Positions 1 through 8,351 of a stretch of DNA of 64,000 nucleotides are shown here, in pieces (position 1 is the stretch's first letter; the number at the start of each line of letters is the position of its first letter). A model generated the notes under the pieces. That model was not told where the DNA came from and ran no database searches. It was given only the letters and a program-made list of their open reading frames with translations. The position numbers and the translations under genes were made by a program. The DNA comes from Rhodoblastus acidophilus (lineage in GTDB: Bacteria > Pseudomonadota > Alphaproteobacteria > Rhizobiales > Beijerinckiaceae), in NCBI RefSeq assembly GCF_009720655.1, contig NZ_WNKS01000003.1, positions 62,001 through 126,000 on the forward strand, read 5' to 3'.

Positions 1-68
1 GCGAACGGGCCTGAACATCAGGCGCTGCGTCGCTTGATCGGAACGCTGGTAGAGGTTCCTTCGTTCGC
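1..68. other. Left edge of window, no gene called
   Basis: These first 68 bases lie downstream of the methyltransferase stop codon. They are too short to assign; they could be spacer or the end of a gene that continues outside the window. Confidence 0.4.
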
Positions 69-716
69 CTACCGGAGTTGGCGCGCGGCGAGCACCTTCT
101 CGAGCGGGCGTTTCCGGGCCACGATATAGGGGCCGTGCGGGTTGCGCCCGAACACAAGCTCCTCCGTGATTTCGAAACCGGCGGCGCATATGGCTTGGCG
201 CAATTCGGTCCTGGTCAGCGCCCTCGCGTTTGGAAACATCTTCAGCAGCCGCAAGACGCGGAACAGGGCGCGCAGCGACAAGCTCATCTCCGCGAAACAC
301 CAGGTTTTCGACAGCAGCAGGCCGCCGGGTTTGAGGTTGGCGTGGATCCCGGCGAGCAGTCCCGAAATGTCGTCCACCAGATGCAGCAGCTGAAAGGCGC
401 AGATCGCGTCGAACGGGCCGCCGTCGAAGGCGTTTTGCGCGTCCGCGAGAACGAACCGAAGGTTGTCCGGCGCCGGCTTTGCCCTGGCGATGCGCAGCAT
501 CTCCGGCGAAAAGTCGGTCGCGATCCACGAATCCGCGTATGGGGCGAGGCGGATGGCCGTTGAGCCCGTGCCGCAACCGATCTCCAGGACATGATCGCTC
601 GGCTTCAGCCGCGCGGCGGCGTCGGCGAGCATCGCGTCATAGGCCGCGACATCCTTGATGGGCCTCGCGGCATAGCGCTCGGCGATCCGGTCCCAGAAAC
701 GTGCGGAGCTGGCCAT
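69..716 (-). CDS. Class I SAM-dependent methyltransferase
   Basis: A 215-residue methyltransferase. The AdoMet-binding motif VLEIGCGTG is at residues 43-51, an acidic residue of the ATDFS stretch (about D68) would contact the ribose, and NLKPGGLLLSK near residue 126 is the typical post-motif segment. The fold is clear but the substrate is not; small-molecule methyltransferases of this kind act in the cytoplasm. It starts 13 nt after the kinase stop codon on the same strand, so it is probably the last gene of the regulator-kinase operon. A link to metal resistance is inferred from that position only. Confidence 0.8.
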   Translation of the reverse strand: MASSARFWDRIAERYAARPIKDVAAYDAMLADAAARLKPSDHVLEIGCGTGSTAIRLAPYADSWIATDFSPEMLRIARAKPAPDNLRFVLADAQNAFDGGPFDAICAFQLLHLVDDISGLLAGIHANLKPGGLLLSKTWCFAEMSLSLRALFRVLRLLKMFPNARALTRTELRQAICAAGFEITEELVFGRNPHGPYIVARKRPLEKVLAARQLR

Positions 717-729
717 GACTTACTCTTTC

Positions 730-2049
730 TCAGATCTTGTTCCGCCGCGCCCTCGAAAAATCGAGATGGGCGGCGACGCCCGTGTCCGGGACGTGGCTCC
801 AGGCGAAGCGGCCGCCGTGAATCTCGGCGATGCGCTTGACGATCTTCAGCCCCAGCCCCGGCCGGGAGGCGTCGGCGAGCGGGGGAGGCGCGCGCCCGTC
901 GTCGAGCACTGAAAAAGTCGCGCCCGGCCCCGCCTCGACGCGGATGGTCGCGCCGTCAGGGGCATGGCGGGCGGCGTTCTCGATGAGATTGCGCAGGGCG
1001 TTCTCGACCAGAGCCTTGTGTCCCTCGAAAACTGCGGCGCCGGCGTCGACGAACTCGATGCTCTTGCCGCTGGCGTAAACCAGGCCGGCGAGATCGCCCA
1101 CCACCTGTTCCGCGAGGCGCGCGGGATGGATGGTTTCCTTGGCCGAGAGCGCGGCGCCTTCCAGGCGCGCCAGATCGGTGAATTGCTCGACGAGATGGTT
1201 GAGGGCGCCGAGATCCTGCTCGACTTTTCGCGCGCGCGGATCGGGGATTTTTTCCAGTTCGAGCTGGGCGACGGCCAGCGGCGTGCGGACCTCGTGCGAA
1301 ATGGCGGAGGTCAGCAGCTTTTGCGAGCGCATCAGTTCGACCACGCGGTCGAACGAGGCGTTGACCGCCTGGGTGAAGCGGGCGATTTCCCTGGGCATGG
1401 CGGTGGTCGGCAGCCGCTCCGGCGATTTGAGCGGATCGAGCGTCGCCACCTGGTCGGAGGCGCGCGCCACCGGCCGAAGCGCCTGCGCGATGGAGAATAT
1501 CGTCGCCCCCAGCACGAAGATCAGCATCAGGCTCATGGGCAGGGCCATGTGGTCGAAGACCTCGTGGGCGAGCACCTCTTCGATGACGCCGTCGGGGTCG
1601 CCGAGAATGGCGATCTCCACGATCACCGGCTCGGCGCCGGTGGTGACGATGCGCCCGCCCGCGACATACAACGGCCGTCCCGGCTTGATCTCCTGCATCC
1701 AGAAGGTCACCGGCTTGACGTCGAGCGGCAGGAAATGGTTTTCGCAATTGCAATTCGCAAACAGCAGCGCGCCGGATTTCACCGCGCGCACGCGGACAAG
1801 ATAGCCGTTTTTCGCATCCTGGTAGCGCGCGCGCCGCTCCGCCGGCAGGCTGTAAGCGAGCGGTCCGTCCGTGGCGACCACCCCCTTCGCCAGCGCTCGT
1901 GTCTCCATTTCGATGGCGAGACGCCCGAGATTGTGGGCGTCGGACGAATATTCGGAAAAAACCCCCGCCATTTGCGCCAGCATCGCCAGCCCGGCGAAAA
2001 AGGCGATGCGCCTCACCACCAGGGCGACGAGCGACGGCGACCGCTTCAT
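730..2049 (-). CDS. Two-component sensor histidine kinase, probably metal-responsive
   Basis: A 439-residue membrane kinase. A first membrane segment lies near residues 12-30, a periplasmic sensor at about 31-170, and a second membrane segment at about 171-191. The HAMP linker and dimerisation domain follow, with the phosphorylated His at about 252 (SHEVRTPL), then a C-terminal ATPase domain with VLDDGRAPP and GLGLKIV. The sensor loop holds a CNCENH motif (C100, C102, H105), a plausible metal site. Its ATG overlaps the stop of the response regulator gene by 4 nt, so the pair is co-translated. It sits beside a heavy-metal efflux pump, which suggests it senses a periplasmic metal ion; that role is inferred. 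Confidence 0.88.
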   Translation of the reverse strand: MKRSPSLVALVVRRIAFFAGLAMLAQMAGVFSEYSSDAHNLGRLAIEMETRALAKGVVATDGPLAYSLPAERRARYQDAKNGYLVRVRAVKSGALLFANCNCENHFLPLDVKPVTFWMQEIKPGRPLYVAGGRIVTTGAEPVIVEIAILGDPDGVIEEVLAHEVFDHMALPMSLMLIFVLGATIFSIAQALRPVARASDQVATLDPLKSPERLPTTAMPREIARFTQAVNASFDRVVELMRSQKLLTSAISHEVRTPLAVAQLELEKIPDPRARKVEQDLGALNHLVEQFTDLARLEGAALSAKETIHPARLAEQVVGDLAGLVYASGKSIEFVDAGAAVFEGHKALVENALRNLIENAARHAPDGATIRVEAGPGATFSVLDDGRAPPPLADASRPGLGLKIVKRIAEIHGGRFAWSHVPDTGVAAHLDFSRARRNKI

Positions 2050-2723
2050 TCGCCGATCTCGCGCAACAGGTAGCCGATCCCCCTTATGGTCTCGATCGAC
2101 GCGCCAGCCGCAAAACCGTCGAGCTTTTTGCGCAGCCGCGACATAGCGAGGTCGAGCGCATTGGTCGACAGTTCGTCGCCGAACTCCGACAGCGCGTGTT
2201 CGAGCCGGCCTTTCGGCGTGACGCGGCCGACGTCGCGCATCAGCACCTCGACGATGGCGCGTTCGCGGCGCGTCAGGGCGATCTCGTCGTCGTTGCAGCT
2301 CAGAACGCCCCTGGCCGGATCGAAACGCAAATGCCCGGCGGACAGGACGACTGGCGCGGTGTCGGGGGCGCGGCGCAGCAGGGCGCGGCAGCGGGCGAGG
2401 AATTCGCCGTGGTTGAAGGGCTTGACCAGATAGTCGTCGGCGCCGGCGTCGAGCCCGGCGATGCGCTCGTCGATGGCGGCGCGCGCGGTCAGGGCGAGAA
2501 TCGGGGTTTGGACGCCGTTGCGGCGGGCTTCGCGGATCAGGTCGAGACCGTCGCCGTCGGGCAGGCCGAGGTCGATCAGGAGAAGCTCGAACGGCGTGGT
2601 GGCGATGGCCTCGCGGCCGTCCTGCGCCGTTCCGAACGCGTCGATCCGCCAGCCGGCGCGGTGGACGCTTTCCGTCAGCAGTTCGCGCAGGCGCGGATTG
2701 TCCTCGATCAGCAGCAGTCTCAT
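2046..2723 (-). CDS. OmpR/PhoB-family response regulator
   Basis: A 225-residue response regulator. The receiver domain has the acidic pocket near the N-terminus (LLIEDN), phospho-acceptor D51 in LLIDLGLPDGDG and the conserved K101 in LVKPF. The C-terminal winged helix (about 125-222) carries LTRRERAIVEVL and ends IRGIGYLL. An in-frame ATG exists 60 nt upstream, but the start at 2723 gives the canonical N-terminus MRLLLIEDN. It is translationally coupled to the kinase. TGTCA and TGACA half-sites in the intergenic region beyond the small secreted gene are likely targets, as for CusR/CopR-type regulators. Confidence 0.9.
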   Translation of the reverse strand: MRLLLIEDNPRLRELLTESVHRAGWRIDAFGTAQDGREAIATTPFELLLIDLGLPDGDGLDLIREARRNGVQTPILALTARAAIDERIAGLDAGADDYLVKPFNHGEFLARCRALLRRAPDTAPVVLSAGHLRFDPARGVLSCNDDEIALTRRERAIVEVLMRDVGRVTPKGRLEHALSEFGDELSTNALDLAMSRLRKKLDGFAAGASIETIRGIGYLLREIGE

Positions 2724-2804
2724 GTGCGCGGGCGGCCCGCCATCCTCGTGTCCTCGTGTCGGCAATATCTCACCATCGCGCACGTGGGGCCAGATGGAAG
2801 CGCG

Positions 2805-3029
2805 TCAGCGGCCGACGCAGCGGGTGTAGTCGGTGTCGCAGCTGTTCAGCCGCCACGTCCGGCGCGGCGACGGGCCGAGGTCTTGAACGCAGATCCAGCG
2901 CTTCTTCTCGCAGCCGTTCACCTGTTCGGCGCGAAATGAACGATCCAGCCCCTCGGCGGCGGTCGCGGCTCCAACACCCGGAGTCAGGAGGATCGCGCCC
3001 AAAGCTATGAGGAACAAGGTCTTTTTCAT
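2805..3029 (-). CDS. Small secreted Cys-containing protein, unknown function
   Basis: A 74-residue protein with a clear signal peptide (MKKTLFLIALGAILL, cleavage probably after ATAA near residue 25). The mature part has four cysteines (NGC, WIC, NSC, TRC), enough for two disulfides. I chose the ATG at 3029 because it places the signal peptide at the N-terminus; a longer reading frame upstream has no such start. It lies 81 nt upstream of the response regulator gene on the same strand and could head that operon. I do not recognise the family; a periplasmic accessory to metal sensing is a guess from context. Confidence 0.65.
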   Translation of the reverse strand: MKKTLFLIALGAILLTPGVGAATAAEGLDRSFRAEQVNGCEKKRWICVQDLGPSPRRTWRLNSCDTDYTRCVGR

Positions 3030-3089
3030 GGTTCCGAACTCGTCGCGAGAGCCTTCCCTCGCATCCCCAAGACCTTGCGCCGGCAAGAC

Positions 3090-3158
3090 TGTCATCTTTC
3101 TGTCAAGACTCGCGAAAGCGGCGGGGCTGCGCCGTTCCGGCCTGACAGCGAAATGACA
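3090..3158. promoter_or_regulatory. Candidate response-regulator binding sites between divergent metal operons
   Basis: TGTCA occurs at 3090-3094 and 3101-3105, and TGACA at 3143-3147 and 3154-3158. Each pair is a direct repeat with an 11-nt period, about one helical turn, and the two pairs face opposite ways. TGACA/TGTCA half-sites are known for CusR/CopR-type heavy-metal regulators. The sites lie between the secreted-protein/regulator operon and the efflux operon. Binding is inferred. Confidence 0.5.
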
Positions 3159-3203
3159 GCCTGGGCGTGGGACAAGCCGGGCTCAGTTCTTGGGAATTTC
3201 ATC

Positions 3204-4298
3204 ATGTTGATAACCGATCGGCGCCAGGGCGCGTGGCGACTCCGGCTCTGGCTTGCCGCCGCGCTGGCCGCGTGGCTCGGCTGCGACGCTTCTTTGGCGG
3301 CGCAAGAGGTCGCGCGTGAGCTGACCATCGCGCCGGAGCAGATGCAGCAGTTCGACGCCGGGGCGGTCGAGGTGCGCGCCGCGAAGAAAAGCATCGTCGC
3401 CTCGCTGCCGGCGACGATCATTCCGCCGCTGAACGCGCGCATCGCCGTCACCGCGCCTTTCGCCGGCACGGTCGTCAAAATCCACGTCCTGCCCGGACAG
3501 TCGGTGAAGAAGGGCGATCTGCTTGTGACGCTGGCGAGCCGCGACCTCTCGGAAACCATCGTGCGGCAGAAACAGGCCGAGGCCGACCTGCTGACGGCGG
3601 AGGTGTTGATGCGACGCCAGCGCGACCTGTTCAAGAAGGACCTCGTCACCGCCGACCGCGTCAGCGAGGCGGAAGCGCAGGTCGAAAAGGTGCGGTCGCT
3701 CGCGCAGGAGACCCGACGCCTGCTGGCGATGGGCGCGATCCAGCAAAACGCCGGCGGCTACAGCCTGACCGCGACGGAGGACGGACGCATCGTCGAGGTC
3801 CGCGCGACTCCGGGGGCGGCGGTTCAAGCGATGGAGGCGGCGGTCCTCCTCGACGCCAGCGACCAGATCTGGGTCCAGGCGCAGCTCCCCGGCGCCATGG
3901 TCGGCAAGGTCGCGGTGGGCGACAGGGTCGAATTGCCCGAAGGCGATTCGGGAAAAGTGATTTCCGTGGGGATTTCGCTCGACCCGGTGACGCGCTCGAC
4001 CACGCTGCTCGCCGAAATTTCCGCGCGAGGCGCCCTCATGACCGGGCAGACGACCACGATCAGCGTGGTGCGGCCGGGCGCCGCGCGGGAATTCGAGATC
4101 GCCGCCGACGCCATCGCCTGGATCGCCGGAAAGCCGCACGTCTTCGTGCGCGGCGAGAGCGGATTCGCGGCGGCGCCGATCACGATCAAGGGCCGCAACG
4201 CCGATGTCGCGACGGTCGAATCCGACGCGCTGAAACCGGGGCAAAAACTCGCGACCAACGGCCTGGCGCAACTCGAACAGATGATGTCCGGAAACTAG
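3204..4298 (+). CDS. RND efflux periplasmic adaptor (membrane fusion protein, CzcB-like)
   Basis: A 364-residue HlyD-type adaptor. It has a hydrophobic N-terminal export signal (about residues 12-33). A lipoyl-like half-motif, AVTAPFAGTVVKIHVLPGQSV, starts near residue 81, followed by a helical hairpin (about 112-175) and the beta-barrel and membrane-proximal regions. It would link the inner-membrane pump to an outer-membrane channel; no channel gene lies in the window. An in-frame ATG exists far upstream, but the start at 3204 puts the signal sequence at the N-terminus. The stop is 1 nt before the permease ATG, so the two are co-translated. Confidence 0.88.
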   Translation: MLITDRRQGAWRLRLWLAAALAAWLGCDASLAAQEVARELTIAPEQMQQFDAGAVEVRAAKKSIVASLPATIIPPLNARIAVTAPFAGTVVKIHVLPGQSVKKGDLLVTLASRDLSETIVRQKQAEADLLTAEVLMRRQRDLFKKDLVTADRVSEAEAQVEKVRSLAQETRRLLAMGAIQQNAGGYSLTATEDGRIVEVRATPGAAVQAMEAAVLLDASDQIWVQAQLPGAMVGKVAVGDRVELPEGDSGKVISVGISLDPVTRSTTLLAEISARGALMTGQTTTISVVRPGAAREFEIAADAIAWIAGKPHVFVRGESGFAAAPITIKGRNADVATVESDALKPGQKLATNGLAQLEQMMSGN

Positions 4299-4299
4299 A

Positions 4300-7200
4300 A
4301 TGCTGCGCCGCCTCGTCGAATTCTCGCTGTCGCAGCGCCTGTTCACGCTGCTGGTCGCCATGCTGGTCGCGGCGGCGGGCGCCTATGCCTTCCTGCGCAT
4401 TCCCATCGACGCCTTCCCCAATATCGCGCAGGTGCAGGTCAAGATCATCCTCAAGGCCCCGGGCATGACGCCCGCGGAGGTCGAGACGCGGGTGGTCGCG
4501 CCGCTGGAAATGGAGCTGCTCGGCATTCCGCGCAAAACCATCCTGCGGTCGTCGGCCAAATACGCCATCGCCGACCTCACCGTGGATTTCGAGGACGGGA
4601 CCGACATTTATTGGGCGCGCCAGCAGGTGGCGGAGCGTTTCGCGGCGGTGCGTCCCGACCTGCCCGACAATATTTCCGGCGGTTTGGCGCCGATTTCGAC
4701 GCCGCTGTCCGACGTGTTCATGTTCACCGTCGAGGGCGAGGGGGTGTCGCTCGCCGAGCGCCGCACCGTGCTCGACTGGACTATACGTCCGGCGCTGCGC
4801 ACCATTCCCGGCGTCGCCGACGTCAATGCGCTCGGCGGCTTCGTGCGCGCCTTCGAGGTGACGCCGGACGCGCGCCTGCTCGCCGCCGCCGGGCTCAGCG
4901 TCGGCGATCTGGTCGCGGCGATTTCGGCCAACAACCGCAACGACGGCGCGGGCCGCCTGAGCGACGGCGAAAAGGCGCTGGTGGTGCGCTCGGAAGGCGC
5001 GATCCAGACGCCGGGCGACCTCGAACAGATCGTGCTGAAGACGGAGAAGGACCGGGTTCTGCGCGTCGGCGACGTCGCCACCGTCAAGATCGACGCGCTG
5101 ACCCGCTATGGCGCCGTCACCCAGGACGGCAAGGAGGCCGTGCAGGGCCTTGTCATTGCGCTGCGCGGCGCCGACGCCAGCGCCGTGGTGACAGCGGTGC
5201 GCGCCCGGCTCGACGAGCTGAAGGGGAGTTTTCCGCCCGGCGTGACGGTCCATGTGTTTTACGACCGCGCCGACCTGATCCAGGGCGCGGTGGGCACGGT
5301 GAAGAAGGCGCTGGTCGAGGCGACCGTGCTGGTCGTGCTGCTGCTGCTGCTGTTCCTGGGCGATCTGCGCGCCGCGCTTGTCGTCGCGGTCACCCTGCCG
5401 CTGGCGGCGCTGACCACATTCCTGATCATGTCGGGTTTCGGCATGTCGGCCAATCTGATGAGCCTGGGCGGGCTCGCCATCGCCATCGGCCTGATCGTCG
5501 ATGCGGCCGTGGTGGTGGTCGAGAACAATGTCGATCGCCTGGGCGCCGCCGGCAAGGGTTTGTTGCCGCGCCTGCATCTCATCTTCGAATCGGCGGCGGA
5601 AGTCGCGACGCCCGTGGCCGCCGGCATTTTCATCATCTGTCTGGTCTTTCTGCCGCTGCTGTCTCTACAGGGCCTGGAAGGCAAGATGTTCGCGCCGGTC
5701 GCGCTCACCATCGTCTTCGCGCTGAGCGGCTCGCTGGTCCTGTCGCTGACGCTGATCCCCGTGCTGTCGTCGCTGGTGCTGAAAATCTCGGGCCATCACG
5801 AGCCGCTGCTGATGCGCGTGCTGACGCCGGCGTACCGAAGAATCCTGGCCTTTTCGCTGAAGCGGCCGCAGCCGGTGATGGCGCTGGCGGTCGTGGGGCT
5901 GGTGGCGGCGGTCTTCGGCTATTTCGCCGTGGGCAAGACGTTCATGCCGACCATGGACGAGGGCGCGATCATCCTGCAGACGACAAAGCTGCCGTCGATC
6001 AACCTCGCCCACAGCGCGGAGCTGGACCGGCGGATCCAAAAGGCCCTGCTGGAGAAAATCCCGGAGATCGAACGCGTCATCACCCGCGTCGGCGCCGACG
6101 AACTGGGCCTCGATCCGATGGGGCTCAATGAGGCTGACAATTTTCTGGTGCTCAAGCCAAAAGACGAATGGCGCGTGCGCGACAAGGACTGGCTGCTCGG
6201 GCAATTGCGCGACGTGCTGGCCGGCTTTCCCGGCGTCGAGTTCGCTTTCACCCAGCCCATCGAAATGCGTACGTCCGAAATGCTGACGGGCTCGCGCGGC
6301 GATTTGGCCATCAAAATCTTCGGCCCCGATCTCGCCACGCTCTCCGATCTCGCCGGCCGCATCAAGACGACGCTGCTGAAAGTTCCGGGCGCGGCGGAAG
6401 TGGTGACGCCGGCCGCGGGCTCCGTCGATTACCTGCAAATCAAACTCGACCCGCTGGCGCTCGGCCGCGCCAAGCTGTCGGTGAGCCGGGTGCAGGACGA
6501 GTTGCGCGCGCTGCTGGAAGGGGCGCCGGCCGGCATCGTTCTCGAAGGCCATCGCCGCACGCCGATCCTGGTGCGCGGGCCCAAGGAGGTGCGCGAGTCC
6601 CCCGAGAACTTTTCTCTGATGCAGATCGCGGCCGGCGACGGCGGCGTGGTGCGCGGCGGCGATGTCGCGCAGCTGTCGCGCACGGCGGGATTTGTGAAGA
6701 TCGACCGGGAGGACGGTTCGCGCTTCGGCCTGGTGCAGGCCTATGTCAGCGGCCGCGATCTCGTCGGCTTCGTCGCCGACGCGCAAAAGGCGGTGGCGGC
6801 GCAGGTTCCGCTGCCGCCCGGCTACCGTCTGGTCTGGGGCGGCCAATTCGAAAACCAGCAGCGCGCCGCCGCGCGGCTCGCCATCGTCATTCCCATCGCG
6901 CTCGGCCTGATTTTCATCGTGCTGTTCGCCACGCTCGGTTCGGTCAAACATGCGCTGCTGGTGCTCGGCAATGTGCCGTTCGCGCTGGTTGGCGGCATGA
7001 TCGCGCTGTGGATCTCCGGGGAATATCTCTCCGTGCCCGCTTCCGTCGGTTTCATCGCGCTGCTCGGCATCGCCGTGCTCAACGGACTGGTGCTGGTGAG
7101 TTATTTCAACCAGCTGCTGGCGCACGGCGCTTCGCTTGACGTCGCCGTGTTCGAGGGCGCCGTGCGCCGGTTGCGTCCGGTGCTGATGACCGCGAGCATC

Positions 7201-7407
7201 GCCGCGCTCGGCCTCGTGCCGCTGCTGTTCGCGGACGGACCGGGGTCGGAGATCCAGAAACCGCTGGCCGTCGTGGTGATCGGCGGCTTGATCACCTCCA
7301 CCCTGCTCACGCTGGTGCTGCTGCCGATCTCGTTCCGGCGCTTCGGCCGGTCGTCGTCGCCGGCGCAAATTCGGAAAGCCCAATGGACCGAGACCTCTGC
7401 AAATTGA
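4300..7407 (+). CDS. Heavy-metal efflux RND permease, CzcA/CusA family
   Basis: A 1035-residue proton-driven pump of the usual HME-RND length, with two halves each carrying a large periplasmic porter loop and twelve expected membrane helices. The fourth helix carries IGLIVDAAVVVVEN (about residues 396-409), which keeps the proton-relay aspartate. The subfamily that exports Zn/Co/Cd/Ni usually shows DFG at the start of that motif; here it is AIG, as in Cu/Ag pumps, so the metal is uncertain. A Met-rich stretch (EMRTSEML) lies in the second porter loop. The adjacent two-component system probably controls it. Confidence 0.9.
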   Translation: MLRRLVEFSLSQRLFTLLVAMLVAAAGAYAFLRIPIDAFPNIAQVQVKIILKAPGMTPAEVETRVVAPLEMELLGIPRKTILRSSAKYAIADLTVDFEDGTDIYWARQQVAERFAAVRPDLPDNISGGLAPISTPLSDVFMFTVEGEGVSLAERRTVLDWTIRPALRTIPGVADVNALGGFVRAFEVTPDARLLAAAGLSVGDLVAAISANNRNDGAGRLSDGEKALVVRSEGAIQTPGDLEQIVLKTEKDRVLRVGDVATVKIDALTRYGAVTQDGKEAVQGLVIALRGADASAVVTAVRARLDELKGSFPPGVTVHVFYDRADLIQGAVGTVKKALVEATVLVVLLLLLFLGDLRAALVVAVTLPLAALTTFLIMSGFGMSANLMSLGGLAIAIGLIVDAAVVVVENNVDRLGAAGKGLLPRLHLIFESAAEVATPVAAGIFIICLVFLPLLSLQGLEGKMFAPVALTIVFALSGSLVLSLTLIPVLSSLVLKISGHHEPLLMRVLTPAYRRILAFSLKRPQPVMALAVVGLVAAVFGYFAVGKTFMPTMDEGAIILQTTKLPSINLAHSAELDRRIQKALLEKIPEIERVITRVGADELGLDPMGLNEADNFLVLKPKDEWRVRDKDWLLGQLRDVLAGFPGVEFAFTQPIEMRTSEMLTGSRGDLAIKIFGPDLATLSDLAGRIKTTLLKVPGAAEVVTPAAGSVDYLQIKLDPLALGRAKLSVSRVQDELRALLEGAPAGIVLEGHRRTPILVRGPKEVRESPENFSLMQIAAGDGGVVRGGDVAQLSRTAGFVKIDREDGSRFGLVQAYVSGRDLVGFVADAQKAVAAQVPLPPGYRLVWGGQFENQQRAAARLAIVIPIALGLIFIVLFATLGSVKHALLVLGNVPFALVGGMIALWISGEYLSVPASVGFIALLGIAVLNGLVLVSYFNQLLAHGASLDVAVFEGAVRRLRPVLMTASIAALGLVPLLFADGPGSEIQKPLAVVVIGGLITSTLLTLVLLPISFRRFGRSSSPAQIRKAQWTETSAN

Positions 7408-7694
7408 CCCTCGTCTATCCGGTCGCGACCGAGGATCGGATCATCGATTTTCTGCTCGACGAGGAGCCGCCGCTGCCGGGTTTTGTCAGCTGGCGCGCCG
7501 AGGGCCACGGCGGCAGTTTCGAGGGATGTTCCGCGCGCGAAAAGGTGCGCGGACGCATTGAGCGCGGCATGCTGGTGATGGTGCTCGGGCGCGCGCGGCT
7601 CGAAACCCTGCTGGCCGATCTGCGGAACAAGTGCGCCATACCGCATCTGGCCTATTGGATCGAGCCCGTGGAGCGTTTCGGCACATACGCATGA
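7383..7694 (+). CDS. DUF3240 family protein, efflux-pump accessory
   Basis: A 103-residue cytoplasmic protein matching the DUF3240 family, which is commonly encoded just after CzcA-type permeases and looks like a small ferredoxin-like/PII-like fold. Its start lies 25 nt inside the permease gene in another frame, so it is the third gene of the pump operon. Its function is unknown; a regulatory or metal-binding role is conjecture. A copy of the 125-bp palindromic repeat begins on the last base of its stop codon, so the natural C-terminus may have been changed by that insertion. Confidence 0.75.
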   Translation: MDRDLCKLTLVYPVATEDRIIDFLLDEEPPLPGFVSWRAEGHGGSFEGCSAREKVRGRIERGMLVMVLGRARLETLLADLRNKCAIPHLAYWIEPVERFGTYA

Positions 7695-7775
7695 TACGGT
7701 TTCCGCAAGATCGCTTCGCGATCCGCGAAAACGAGATCGCGCGGAAATCCTCCAGGCAAAGGGCGGATTGCCGCG
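7694..7775 (-). repeat. 125-bp palindromic repeat family A, partial copy 1 (inverted)
   Basis: The segment starts ATACGGTTTCCGC and runs through the GATCGC/GCGATC hairpin and the CGCGGAAATCCTCC part. It matches the right two-thirds of the full copies at 12917, 19165, 45212 and 45529, read from the opposite strand. The left hairpin of the full element is absent. It begins on the final A of the preceding TGA stop. Confidence 0.8.
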
Positions 7776-7778
7776 TCC

Positions 7779-8318
7779 TCACAAACCGACATCATATTTC
7801 GGCGGCTCGCCTTTCAGCGCAGCCTCCGTGTAGGGAAGAAGATCGTCGAGGTTCAGCGTCGCGATCGGTCCTTTCGCGCTTTGCATCTGATGGAGATACG
7901 CCGCCATCTCCCGGTCTTCGGACAGGATGTGCGACAATATCCATCTGTACAGAAAGCTCTTGCAATCGTGGAGGGTGTCCCGCGGCGCGCAGGGCTCGCC
8001 GTCGAGGCGCTGTTTTTCGACCAGCGCGACCCATTCCCACAGGTCTGAAAGCAGCCGGGCATGCGCCGCGCCGTGTTCTTCCGCATGAGGGAAATGCGAT
8101 GCGGCCTGGAGATGTTCCTCCCGGATGAAATGGGCGGAGGTCACGCGGTAAAGGTTGCGAAGCGCCACGGAAATGAAGTCCATGGATTCACCGCTGCTGA
8201 TCGCCGCGTTGATCTGATTGATCCTGTAGATGATGTTGCGATGATCCGCATCGATGACGCCGCCGTCGATGGCGAAATCATCCTTCCAGGCGATAAGCAT
8301 GAGTTGAGAGTCCTCCAT
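7779..8318 (-). CDS. Bacteriohemerythrin
   Basis: A 179-residue single-domain hemerythrin with a complete set of di-iron ligands: H26 (DADHRN), H63 and E67 (HFIREE), H82 and H86 (HGAAH), H130 and D135 (SHILSED). Such proteins reversibly bind O2 at a non-haem di-iron site and store, deliver or sense oxygen. The first ATG (8318) and one six codons later (8300, MLIAWKDDF) are both possible; a GGAGG 11 nt before the second favours the shorter form slightly. It lies 33 nt downstream of a chemoreceptor gene on the same strand, which suggests a shared transcript and possibly aerotaxis. That link is an inference. Confidence 0.92.
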   Translation of the reverse strand: MEDSQLMLIAWKDDFAIDGGVIDADHRNIIYRINQINAAISSGESMDFISVALRNLYRVTSAHFIREEHLQAASHFPHAEEHGAAHARLLSDLWEWVALVEKQRLDGEPCAPRDTLHDCKSFLYRWILSHILSEDREMAAYLHQMQSAKGPIATLNLDDLLPYTEAALKGEPPKYDVGL

Positions 8319-8351
8319 TCCAAGCGCGGCCGCGTTCCCTTTGCTCGAAAA

